Part shown: positions 53,093-61,878 of the stretch, piece by piece | How the letters are laid out: each line of letters begins with the position of its first letter | Numbering within the stretch: the first letter of the stretch is position 1 | NCBI GenBank assembly: GCA_964606065.1 | Contig: CAZSEX010000004.1 | Span: forward strand, 1 to 64,000 | Source of the DNA: JAFGHJ01 sp964606065 | Lineage (GTDB): Bacteria; Hydrothermota; UBA3072 | Direction of reading: 5' to 3' | DNA length: 64,000 nucleotides | Made by a program: the position numbers and the translations under genes | Notes under the pieces: model-generated | Told to the model about the DNA's origin: nothing | Database searches by the model: none | What the model saw: only the letters and a program-made list of their open reading frames with translations

Positions 53093-53129
53093 AGATCGCA
53101 CCTGGTTTTGAAAAACATAGAGGATTTAG

Positions 53130-53213
53130 AAAATCGGTCGAATATACTTTCCGCAATTTAATAAAAGCAAAGTAATAGAACCCGGTAAAATCGTTCTGGA
53201 GTATGCACGGGAA
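53130..53213 (+). other. Untranslated or start-less ferredoxin-like N-terminus of the RACo-like gene
   Basis: In the frame of the next gene, bases 53130-53213 encode RIYFPQFNKSKVIEPGKIVL and EYARE, which look like the first strands of a [2Fe-2S] ferredoxin domain. A TAG at 53127-53129 precedes it and there is no ATG, GTG or TTG before the TTG at 53214. It may be decayed coding DNA. Confidence 0.5.
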
Positions 53214-54719
53214 TTGGGTGTGCCTATAAATATTGGTTACGGTAGATTGGGAATTCGTAAGGAATGTAGAATCAAAGTAGAAGAAGGTTCTGAGGCTTTA
53301 AATAAAAGAACTAAAGCAGAGAAAGGATTAGGCAAAGAGGAAAGATTAGCTTCACAAGTTGTAACTGAAAACGGCGAACATGATGTATATGTGAGTTTTA
53401 CGCAGAGTGGTTTTATAACCAATATCCTGACGCACGCGTCAAAAACAAGAAAATTTTTTTTAAATCCCCTGATTCAAAAAAAAGGCAATAAGGTTTGTTC
53501 AGAAGGAAATGAAATTGATGATTACCGCAATGGCGTATTTGGGATTGCTGCTGACATTGGGACAACGACTGTTGTACTACATTTAATGGATTTAGAAAAA
53601 GGCGATATTATCCACACTTCCGCGTTCGAAAATCCTCAAAAAAGGATTGATGGAGGTAATGTAATAAGCAGGATTCTATTTGACGGTAAGAATCCCGGCA
53701 AATTGCATAATATTTTGACAAAAAAAATAAATGAAGAAATAAAGAAAATGCCTGTAGATAGTCGAGAAATATATGATTTTGTGGTCGTGGGAAACAGCAC
53801 AATGAGAGATTTGTTTTTCGGACTCGATGTGCAGAGTCTCGGAGTTAGCCCCTATCAATCCATTACGGAAAGAGAGAAGGGAAGAACTTTCATGAGAGTG
53901 AAGGCTCCTGAACTCGGTCTAAGATTAAACAAAAGCGCTGAAGTTTATGGTCCTCCTTTGATCGGCTCCCATATTGGATCCGACGCTCTCGCAGTTTCTC
54001 TTTCCTGCGGAATTTTCGACGACACCGAGGAAATTGCGATGTGCATCGATATTGGTACTAATGGTGAGATTGTTCTGAAGTACGAAAAGGGAATTATCGC
54101 GACTTCCTGTGCGGCAGGTCCGGCTTTAGAGCCTATGCCCGCATTATCCGGGGCGATTGACAGGTTCAGTATAAAAGGTGGTAAAATAAGCTGGCAAACT
54201 ATAGGAGATATCGAACCGATTGGCATTTGTGGTTCCGGTATAATCGATGTTATGGGAGAGTTAAGAAAAAACAATATGATGGATGAAGATGGGTATCTTA
54301 AAAACGGCAAAGTTTTTAAGATAACAGATAACATTCAGATAACTCAAACCGATATAAAAGGAACGAAAGGATTTTTGTTTGGCAAAGCAGCTATATCCCT
54401 GGGGATAAAAGCTCTGTTAGAAGAGAAAAATTTAACCACGGCCGAATTAGACAAAGTGTATATCGCAGGTTCCTTTGGCACCTATATAGATATAGAGAAT
54501 GCCAGGATAATTGGTCTCGTTCCGGATATCCCTTCCGAAAAGATTATCCAGGTCGGTAATGCCGCGGCTCTCGGAGCCCAGGAAATATTATTGAGTTCAG
54601 AAATGAGAAAAACAGCTGAGAACGCGGTAAATAAAATAGAGCATATTGGTCTGGAACTTCTTCCCAATTATGGGGAGAGATTGATGCTGATCGAGCAGAA
54701 ATTTAAGAAATTTTGTTAG
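53214..54719 (+). CDS. RACo/RamA-like corrinoid-activator ASKHA protein (DUF4445) with degenerate Fe-S domain
   Basis: A 501-residue protein. The large ATPase-type ASKHA part is intact (GIAADIGTTTVVLHLMDL, VVGNSTMRDLF, CIDIGTNGEIVLKY, CAAGPALEP, YIAGSFGTYID). Family members reductively activate corrinoid methyltransfer proteins with electrons from an N-terminal [2Fe-2S] cluster. Here the cluster motif C-G-G-x-G-x-C-G-x-C has become NIGYGRLGIRKEC and the later LACQ is LASQ, so only one of four Cys remains. Translation would start at a TTG without a good ribosome site. Either the gene is decaying at its 5' end or it works without a cluster. It may serve the corrinoid protein at 30937. Last gene before the triad 2 promoter. 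Confidence 0.82.
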   Translation: MGVPINIGYGRLGIRKECRIKVEEGSEALNKRTKAEKGLGKEERLASQVVTENGEHDVYVSFTQSGFITNILTHASKTRKFFLNPLIQKKGNKVCSEGNEIDDYRNGVFGIAADIGTTTVVLHLMDLEKGDIIHTSAFENPQKRIDGGNVISRILFDGKNPGKLHNILTKKINEEIKKMPVDSREIYDFVVVGNSTMRDLFFGLDVQSLGVSPYQSITEREKGRTFMRVKAPELGLRLNKSAEVYGPPLIGSHIGSDALAVSLSCGIFDDTEEIAMCIDIGTNGEIVLKYEKGIIATSCAAGPALEPMPALSGAIDRFSIKGGKISWQTIGDIEPIGICGSGIIDVMGELRKNNMMDEDGYLKNGKVFKITDNIQITQTDIKGTKGFLFGKAAISLGIKALLEEKNLTTAELDKVYIAGSFGTYIDIENARIIGLVPDIPSEKIIQVGNAAALGAQEILLSSEMRKTAENAVNKIEHIGLELLPNYGERLMLIEQKFKKFC

Positions 54720-54799
54720 TCATATGGTTAAGGTGCCCCAAGGTTGATAATGATGTTATATCATCCATTAGCTTACGAAAAAATAAGGAAAATAGCACT

Positions 54800-54828
54800 T
54801 GACATTATTGTTTGTTTTTCATATAATA
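54800..54828 (+). promoter_or_regulatory. Consensus promoter of triad 2
   Basis: TTGACA (54800-54805), 17-base spacer, TATAAT (54823-54828), as in the triad 1 promoter. It leaves a ~180-base leader before the receptor. Confidence 0.75.
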
Positions 54829-54911
54829 CTGAATACGAATGAGGAATCTTTAGTTTTAAAGATGTGTAATGTTTTATAGGAATTGCGGAGAAAGGAGGAA
54901 AAACAGTAACA

Positions 54912-55016
54912 GTGAATTTTAAGGCATTTTTAAGAACGTTCGGAAATGGTTTTTTGTTATGTAAAATTGTTTTAACTTATTGTTTTTTAACCCTTAATAA
55001 AAGGAGGTTTTCATGA
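54912..55016 (+). CDS. Possible 34-residue leader peptide overlapping the triad 2 receptor start
   Basis: GTG at 54912 opens 34 codons that end with TGA at 55014-55016, overlapping the receptor ATG as ATGA. AAAGGAGG lies 13 bases upstream, a little far. The peptide is hydrophobic (FLLCKIVLTYCFLTLN) and ends KRRFS; the RRF codons are the receptor's own AGGAGG ribosome site. Triad 1 has a similar frame in the same place. This arrangement would couple receptor translation to the leader. Whether it is translated is unknown. Confidence 0.35.
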   Translation: MNFKAFLRTFGNGFLLCKIVLTYCFLTLNKRRFS

Positions 55017-58000
55017 AAAGAGCGGGAAGAGAATTGTCGTTCAGGTGGATTTTGTTTAGCTTGCTTTGGTTTGCAGCTTTTTTTATGGTTATCCAGAATG
55101 CGGAAGCAGCAATTACCGGAAAAATTGCTGGTGTCGTTGTGGATGAGAGAACAGGTGAACCGTTACCCGGTGCCAACGTTATAGTTGAGGGTACTGACAG
55201 AGGAGCTGCCTGTGACGCTGACGGTTATTATTACATAATAAGATTGGAACCGGGAACCTATAACGTTCAGGCGAGGATGATGGGATATACCAGCGTTACA
55301 AAGGCGGGTGTTAGAGTCATTTCCGATCATACCACTCCGCTTGATTTTAAATTGACGCCGACGGTAGTGGAAGGAGAAGGAGTGACGATTCAAGCTGAAA
55401 GGGAAGTTATCAAGATGGATCTTTCTTCCAGTTCTTTCGCTGCGGATAAAAGTGAAATAGAGGCTGTCCCTCTTATCGAAGACGTGAAACAATATTTGAA
55501 CTTTCAGGCCGGAATAGCAGGCTGGAGTGTTAGGGGCGGCAGTCAAGGTGAGACCAAATTGCTGGCTGATGGTTTGCTTCTTGTCGACCAGAGATCAAAT
55601 GAACCTATCATGATGCCCAATCTGAGCGAGATAAAAGAGGTTCGTGTGATGAAAGGAGGCTTTAACGCGGAATACGCGAATGTTCGTTCGGGTATTATAA
55701 ACGTTGTAACCAGAGAAGGTTCTCCCGATAAATACGAAGGTTCATTCGAGTTCAGATATACTCCGGGTTATCAAAAGCATAAAGGTAGAACGATCTTTGA
55801 CCCCGATAATTATCATAACGCATTGTATTTATGGAACAAGTTAGATACTGGTTATTTGAATCCTATATTAGATACGTCAGGTAATATTATTTCATATGAA
55901 GATACGGTTGTTGGATATGACAGCGTTTGCTGGAAAGGCTCCGGCAAGGTATGGGGAGATCCAACCAGTCCGTTTTACGATACGGTTAAATATAACAATT
56001 ATGGAGAGTTCAGAGGATGGATACGGCTGGTAGGAAGAGACACGACTACTACTCCTGAAATGCAGCGTGATAAATTTCTGTGGATGCGCCGTATTAATAC
56101 ACCAAGAACAGATTCTCTCTTATTGATTTATAATGGTGGTGATTCCATATACGTCCCGGTTTATGAGAATGATTCATTAACCGGATATAAAAAGGTTGCT
56201 TATGATTTTAGTGATCAAGACAGGACCGGCGAATACGGTCAACTGCCGGATTGGACACTGGACGCCGGCTTTGGTGGTCCCATTCCTATTATTAGCAGTT
56301 ATTTGGGTGATATGACATTTTATACTTCTTACAGGGATCATAATGAAACATTCGCTATCCCGGACAGCAGGGATTATTACAGGGAACGCCAGACGAGTTT
56401 AAAGTTGACTTCTCGTTTTGGCGATTTAAAGGCGAGTATTAAGGGTGTCTACTCGATTATTAATTCCCTCTCTCCGTTCGGCGAGGGTCACAGGTGGGAA
56501 GGGGAATATTCCCAGGGGTTAACCGGACAGGTATACCTCCGAGACGGTTCGGATATGCTATTTGGAATCGGGGATTATGATGGAAGATGGCACGGCAGTA
56601 ATAAATTGAGCCTTGATCAGCTGTACAAAGCAAATGCGTTAACCCCGTTCGATATTACTTCCAGAATGTACGGTCTCGCGCTTCAGCATGCGTTGAGCGA
56701 GAATACTTTTTATGATCTGCATTTGACTTATATACGCAGTGGGAATGACGCTAAATACAATTTTGATGTGCCGACTCGTATGATGGGAGATACAGTAGTA
56801 CTTTGGTTTTCAGATATTGTTGGACAAACCGAACATGCTGTGGATGATGTCCCATTTGGATGGGCCGACCCTCGATATGAAAACAACTATGGATATGATG
56901 AGACTGGCGAAGCACAATTTGGGTTTTCTCATCAATGCGGAACCTGGAATACTTCCTGGTCGCAGACCTATAGCGCGAGGTTTGATATGAGTTCGCAGAT
57001 AAATAAGTACAACCTGATAAAAGGCGGTCTTTCGTTTCAATATGATAAACTGCACGAGTTTTATATCACCAATGAGGGATGGTTCTGGCCGGAACCCGGA
57101 GAAAGAGACCATAGTGAGGGATATTATTTTAACTATGACGCGTATCCTATCCTTGCGGGTGGTTATATTCAGGATAAAATTGAATTCGAAGGGATGTTTG
57201 GAAATATTGGTATGAGGTTTGATTACTCGGACCCGAATACCGAATGGCCGACGACTGAAGACAGATATTCGATGTTTTTCTCCAAATATCTTAAAGATTC
57301 TTTGTTTACTCAGGGTCCTGTAGAAGACGTAAGTCCTCACTTTGCGATAAGTCCACGACTCGGAATTTCATTCCCGATATTGGAAAGAAGCAAGTTGTTC
57401 TTCAATTACGGACATTTTTACTCCCTGCCGAACAACGAGGACAGGTATAAAATCGACTGGGGTAAGGAGACTGAAAATATTCATTTCCTGGGGAATCCGC
57501 GTCTTGAGATGGAGAGAACTGTTTCTTATGAGGTGGGTCTTGAAAGCGGTATAGCCAACACTTATATGGCAAGGGTTTCAGGTTACTATAAAGATGTAGA
57601 TAATGAAGCTGGTGAGATTGGATATTATGGGCTTGAAGGTTTATATGTTGATTATACGACGATGGAAAATACCGGCTACGGTGATATAAGGGGTTTTGAA
57701 ATTGAGTTCAGGAAAGACCATGGAAGGTTTTTTACAGGATGGATAAATTATGATTACATGGTGCACACATCAGGAAACATCGGGATAACGCAGCATTATG
57801 AGGAACCGCTTTTAGAGTCAAGAGAAACAGAGGTGGACCCAAAGGAAGATAGTCCCGTTCCGAGACCCGTTTTCAGGACTTTACTCACATTAAAGACGCC
57901 TCAGGATTGGGGAATATTTTTGGGCGGTTATAATCTTTCATTCTTATATCAATGGAGAGCGGGATATTATGATACCCATAATCCTTATGGAGACGATTTG

Positions 58001-58399
58001 GAAGATGCGTTGCAGAACAATATCCAGTGGCCTTCTACGCGCATTCTTGATATGAGTATAAACAAGAGTCTTTCGGTCGGGGGTATTACAGCCAATCTGT
58101 TTGTGGAAGTGCACAATGTTTTTGACTGGCAGACTTTAAATTCTCAGGGTTTTGACCCCACGATACCTAAGAATGGGGACCGGGTTGCATATTTAAATTC
58201 ACTTCATCTCGAGATTTATGATAAAGAACCTTTTCTGGCAGATGAGTCGATGAAGGGTCCTGAAGAACTTGGAGTTGAGCCGGATCACATTGGAGATTTG
58301 CGAAGCGAAGATAAACCGTATATAAATAATCCGAATAGAGAATTTCTGTATTACCTTGATCCCAGATATGTGCAGTTTGGAATAAGGTTCTCTTTTTAG
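55013..58399 (+). CDS. TonB-dependent outer-membrane receptor with carboxypeptidase-regulatory-like domain (triad 2)
   Basis: A 1128-residue paralogue of the 33142 receptor with the same architecture: signal peptide ending near NAEAA, regulatory-like domain (GVVVDERTGEPLPGANVIVE), plug (WSVRGGSQGETKLLADGLLL), and a barrel ending YVQFGIRFSF. Most of the plug is nearly identical between copies; extracellular-loop regions (for example about 275-400 and 590-640) differ in length and sequence, which suggests different ligands. AAAGGAGG precedes the ATG, and the upstream ~45 bases match triad 1. The surface-protein gene starts 23 bp later. Confidence 0.92.
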   Translation: MKRAGRELSFRWILFSLLWFAAFFMVIQNAEAAITGKIAGVVVDERTGEPLPGANVIVEGTDRGAACDADGYYYIIRLEPGTYNVQARMMGYTSVTKAGVRVISDHTTPLDFKLTPTVVEGEGVTIQAEREVIKMDLSSSSFAADKSEIEAVPLIEDVKQYLNFQAGIAGWSVRGGSQGETKLLADGLLLVDQRSNEPIMMPNLSEIKEVRVMKGGFNAEYANVRSGIINVVTREGSPDKYEGSFEFRYTPGYQKHKGRTIFDPDNYHNALYLWNKLDTGYLNPILDTSGNIISYEDTVVGYDSVCWKGSGKVWGDPTSPFYDTVKYNNYGEFRGWIRLVGRDTTTTPEMQRDKFLWMRRINTPRTDSLLLIYNGGDSIYVPVYENDSLTGYKKVAYDFSDQDRTGEYGQLPDWTLDAGFGGPIPIISSYLGDMTFYTSYRDHNETFAIPDSRDYYRERQTSLKLTSRFGDLKASIKGVYSIINSLSPFGEGHRWEGEYSQGLTGQVYLRDGSDMLFGIGDYDGRWHGSNKLSLDQLYKANALTPFDITSRMYGLALQHALSENTFYDLHLTYIRSGNDAKYNFDVPTRMMGDTVVLWFSDIVGQTEHAVDDVPFGWADPRYENNYGYDETGEAQFGFSHQCGTWNTSWSQTYSARFDMSSQINKYNLIKGGLSFQYDKLHEFYITNEGWFWPEPGERDHSEGYYFNYDAYPILAGGYIQDKIEFEGMFGNIGMRFDYSDPNTEWPTTEDRYSMFFSKYLKDSLFTQGPVEDVSPHFAISPRLGISFPILERSKLFFNYGHFYSLPNNEDRYKIDWGKETENIHFLGNPRLEMERTVSYEVGLESGIANTYMARVSGYYKDVDNEAGEIGYYGLEGLYVDYTTMENTGYGDIRGFEIEFRKDHGRFFTGWINYDYMVHTSGNIGITQHYEEPLLESRETEVDPKEDSPVPRPVFRTLLTLKTPQDWGIFLGGYNLSFLYQWRAGYYDTHNPYGDDLEDALQNNIQWPSTRILDMSINKSLSVGGITANLFVEVHNVFDWQTLNSQGFDPTIPKNGDRVAYLNSLHLEIYDKEPFLADESMKGPEELGVEPDHIGDLRSEDKPYINNPNREFLYYLDPRYVQFGIRFSF

Positions 58400-58422
58400 A
58401 AGGTAAAGGAGGTTATTGAAAA

Positions 58423-60768
58423 ATGAAACAGAGGAAGTTATTAATATTAATTTTTCTTCTGGCTTTTTTCTGGGTGAGTGGTGTTCATGCTCAGATTGCT
58501 ACAATGGTCAAAGTGGGAAAAATGGAAGCCAGGATATTTGACCACGGCTGTCAGAGCAATGATCTTTATCAAAATGGTATGATTCGCTACTTTAGAGGTA
58601 GTTACATTAGAGAGGAGGATGCGTTTGAAAGCCCGTATCAACAGCAGATTCTTGGGGATGCCGGAATGCTTTTTGGTGCTCGAAACTGGGTGGATGCAAC
58701 CGGACATAAATGGGACGCTTTTGTCACTGGACATGGTGCTCGTTTACGTGGAGAGGAAAGCGAATCTTATCAATTTGCCGTTCCGGATGAAGAAGGGTAT
58801 TCCGTACGAAGATATATGAGATATCCTCTTCCAAAGATATTTGTAGATGGAGTAGAAACCGGAGATCCGTTTCCTATGTCGGGAGATGATGTGGCGCCCG
58901 AGAAAGTATGGGGAACCGCCGATATAATGGTTGAGTCCAATGTCAGATTTAATATCGGTGTGGATGCCAAACAGAGGGTGTTAGCCTGGAGTCAGCCGGG
59001 GCATGATGATTATGTAATATGGGATTGGACATTTGTAAACACGGGAAATGTCAATTTAGATGATAATATCGAGCTTCCGGAGCAGGCATTGGAGGATGTT
59101 TATATTAACAGAATTACCGAGACTATGGTAAACGGGACCGGGGATAATAAAGTATTTCCTACTTTTTCAGGAACAACAGAAGATCAGGACACAAGGCTTT
59201 CCTATCCCCAGGATGATGACTCTCTTCGGATTGATTATGTCACTCCTCTTAGAACAGATGAGACGAGTGATACTTACGGTCTCAACCCTTCAGTTGGTGT
59301 GTCGAATATTTTGACCGGATCTCGTTTTGCGGGTTCAGCGACTTTGTTTGCCCCTAAATCATGCGATGTTCCGCAGTTACCAAATACTCCTGCCAGTAAT
59401 GACCCGGCTCAGCCGTCTATGCATACGAGTCTCTTAGCTGAGCCCAGCTGGATGTTGTTGCACAATGGGATATTGGCTGATTTTCCCGCAATGACACCCC
59501 AGGAATTCGTTGATGCTTATGAAATTATGAAGAAGGGTGTATTTGGTATTGATCCGGAAGAAGTTAACTATCAGAAAACTTATCCTATGGATAGTGTTTA
59601 TGATGTTTACGATACTACCGCCAGCGGTGCACCCACTTATTATGAACAACCCGTGGATAGATGGGGAGAGTTGGACCCGGATAGGGGATACAGATATGCC
59701 TCGGAAATTCCTTCTACCATTATCAGGTGGGACCAGCAGTGTCATTTTTCCATAGGTCCATACCAGATGGAATTCGGAGACACTCTGAGGTTTGTATATG
59801 CTTATGTGGCTGGTGCCATAAATAGGAAAGCTTCATATCTCGCCGGTGAGGCCTGGAATAATGGTAACGCTGCTTCTTACGGCTGGCTGGCAGAGATGGA
59901 TTCGGCTGAAATGGTTGAAGAGTTAAAGAAAAGGGATCCTATATTCGATGTTTTTTTTGATATCGGAGAGTTAACTCCCGTATCTTCGCTTAATGATATA
60001 GCGAAAGACCTGTTGGTGGCAACAGGGAGAGATTCTCTCTTCAATAACGGCATGAACGCGCAGAGAAACTTTAATATGGATTATGACATACCCGAATCTC
60101 CCGCGCCTCCTTCCGTTTTTAATGTTACTTCACGTCCCGATATGATAAAGCTGACATGGAGTTATCAGTCTGATTTTGGTAATTATAAACCTTCGAATCT
60201 TGCAAAGTTTAGAATCTACAGAGCTTTAGGAGGTTATGTATATGAAAAACAGGGAGAGATTGTTACGGGTGACTGGCAAGTGATCGACTCTGTCGGTGCG
60301 AACGATACCTTATATGAGGATACGAGTGTTACTCCGACTGTTGATTATTACTACGCGATTACAGCTGTAAGCAATTCGGGAGTTGAAAGCGGAATGTTTT
60401 TAACAATGACCAAATTAGCGGCGAATTTACAAAGTCATCCAGGTACCGATCTCAATGCCGTTAGAGTTGTTCCAAATCCTTTAAATGTAAATTCTTCGGC
60501 ACGTACGAGATACAGCGAGGGAGGGGGATTAAAATTAGCCTTTGTCAAACTGCCTGGTGAATGCACAATTACTATATTGACAGAATCGGGAAATCTGGTG
60601 ACCACCATTGAGCATAAAAACGGAAGCGGAACAGAAACGTGGGAACCAAAGAATCAACAATTTCTTCTTACGGATTCCGATCAGCTGCCTGCGAGTGGAA
60701 TTTATATTGCTCATATAACGACTCCTGAGGGCAAACATGTTTCTCGCAAGTTCGTAATAATAAGATAA
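58423..60768 (+). CDS. Surface protein with FnIII domain and T9SS-type C-terminal domain (triad 2)
   Basis: A 781-residue paralogue of the 36625 protein. The signal peptide ends at GVHAQ (about residue 24). Shared landmarks include GARNWVDATGHKWDAFVTGH, ASNDPAQPSMHTS, VYDVYDTTASGAPTYYEQP and SIGPYQMEFGDTLR. An FnIII domain (PESPAPPSVFNVTSRPDMIK) and a T9SS-like tail (VVPNPLNVN ... ASGIYIAHITTPEGKHVSRK) follow. The large N-terminal domain has no family that I recognise. AAAGGAGG precedes the ATG. It sits 14 bp before the PorV-like gene. Confidence 0.75.
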   Translation: MKQRKLLILIFLLAFFWVSGVHAQIATMVKVGKMEARIFDHGCQSNDLYQNGMIRYFRGSYIREEDAFESPYQQQILGDAGMLFGARNWVDATGHKWDAFVTGHGARLRGEESESYQFAVPDEEGYSVRRYMRYPLPKIFVDGVETGDPFPMSGDDVAPEKVWGTADIMVESNVRFNIGVDAKQRVLAWSQPGHDDYVIWDWTFVNTGNVNLDDNIELPEQALEDVYINRITETMVNGTGDNKVFPTFSGTTEDQDTRLSYPQDDDSLRIDYVTPLRTDETSDTYGLNPSVGVSNILTGSRFAGSATLFAPKSCDVPQLPNTPASNDPAQPSMHTSLLAEPSWMLLHNGILADFPAMTPQEFVDAYEIMKKGVFGIDPEEVNYQKTYPMDSVYDVYDTTASGAPTYYEQPVDRWGELDPDRGYRYASEIPSTIIRWDQQCHFSIGPYQMEFGDTLRFVYAYVAGAINRKASYLAGEAWNNGNAASYGWLAEMDSAEMVEELKKRDPIFDVFFDIGELTPVSSLNDIAKDLLVATGRDSLFNNGMNAQRNFNMDYDIPESPAPPSVFNVTSRPDMIKLTWSYQSDFGNYKPSNLAKFRIYRALGGYVYEKQGEIVTGDWQVIDSVGANDTLYEDTSVTPTVDYYYAITAVSNSGVESGMFLTMTKLAANLQSHPGTDLNAVRVVPNPLNVNSSARTRYSEGGGLKLAFVKLPGECTITILTESGNLVTTIEHKNGSGTETWEPKNQQFLLTDSDQLPASGIYIAHITTPEGKHVSRKFVIIR

Positions 60769-60781
60769 AGGGGAGGAAAGA

Positions 60782-61759
60782 ATGAAGAAATTTTTTATTA
60801 TAGCTCTATTAACTGTTTTTTCGATTAATGCTTACTCGAGCAAAAAAGTCGCCCAGACAGGAGGCGGGTTTTTGGATGTTGGTGAGGGAGCACGGGCTTG
60901 CGGAATGGGAGAAGCATTTACTGTATTAGGGCAAGATGCTACCTCTCTTTTCTATAATCCCGCGGGTATAGGAGAAATCGATGCCGGTTTTGATTTGTCG
61001 ACCGGCGGAACGCAGTGGATAGCAGATATTCAGTATCTTTATCTATCTGGGGTTTTAAATGCAGGGGTGTGGGGAAATTTCGGTTTTAGCCTTATAGCTC
61101 CCGATTATGGTGATTTTTACGGCACCATAGTTACTGAAGGCGGAGCAGGCTATGCGGAGACTGATACCTTTGGTGTTAAGGCGTTTTGCGGGGGTGTAGC
61201 TTACGCCAGAGAATTCACCGACAAATTTACGGTAGGTCTTCAAGTTAAATATGTTTCCCAGTATCTGGGACAAAATGAAAAAGGAGATAGTATAGGGGGT
61301 TATTATAAGGAAGACAACTATGTTTGGACCCTTGCTTATGATTTCGGTTTGCTTTTCGCCCCCGGCTTTAAAAGTTTTGCTTTCGGTATGTCCGTTAGAA
61401 ATTTCTCCCCCAGGGTGACTTACGAATTAGTGGGTTTTGAATTGCCTTTAACCTTTGCTCTTGGCGTGGGTATGGATGTTCTGGATCTTTTCGGGGAATA
61501 TGAAGATTATTCGTTTAATATAGGCGCCGAAATGCTGCATCCGCGTGACTGGGACGAACAGTATCATGTGGGAGGAGAACTCTCGTTTAAAAATATGCTT
61601 TTTCTGCGAGCTGGTTATAAATTCAACTATTTCGCGGAGGGTTTAAACGCCGGGGTTGGCATTAGTGTTGGGGGAGTGAAAATCGATTATTCTTACAGTG
61701 AATTCGATTTAACGGGTATAGACATGGTTAATAGAGTCTCCGCCGGATTCGCTTTTTAG
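60782..61759 (+). CDS. PorV/PorQ-family outer-membrane protein (triad 2)
   Basis: A 325-residue paralogue of the 38975 protein with signal peptide and EGARACGMGEAFTVLGQDATSL. The second half is close to identical with triad 1 (FAFGMSVRNFSPRV, FNIGAEMLHPRDW, EGLNAGVG). A GGGGAGG ribosome site precedes the ATG. It closes the operon; a strong terminator starts 18 bases after the stop codon. Proposed role: dedicated shuttle or anchor for the sorting-domain protein encoded just before it. Confidence 0.88.
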   Translation: MKKFFIIALLTVFSINAYSSKKVAQTGGGFLDVGEGARACGMGEAFTVLGQDATSLFYNPAGIGEIDAGFDLSTGGTQWIADIQYLYLSGVLNAGVWGNFGFSLIAPDYGDFYGTIVTEGGAGYAETDTFGVKAFCGGVAYAREFTDKFTVGLQVKYVSQYLGQNEKGDSIGGYYKEDNYVWTLAYDFGLLFAPGFKSFAFGMSVRNFSPRVTYELVGFELPLTFALGVGMDVLDLFGEYEDYSFNIGAEMLHPRDWDEQYHVGGELSFKNMLFLRAGYKFNYFAEGLNAGVGISVGGVKIDYSYSEFDLTGIDMVNRVSAGFAF

Positions 61760-61777
61760 AGAGACAGCTGAGTAAGT

Positions 61778-61822
61778 AAATAAAACAGGTCACGGTTATT
61801 AAAATCGTGACCTGTTTTATTT
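61778..61822. terminator. Bidirectional intrinsic terminator
   Basis: A perfect 17-bp stem (61778-61794 with 61806-61822) around an 11-base loop. The GC-rich part is CAGGTCACG/CGTGACCTG, with A-runs on one side and T-runs on the other, so it works for triad 2 on the plus strand and, in reverse, for metE on the minus strand. Confidence 0.93.
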
Positions 61823-61878
61823 TGAGTTATGAGTTTTGAATTTTGGATTTTTTACTAGAAAAACCTAATAACAGATAC

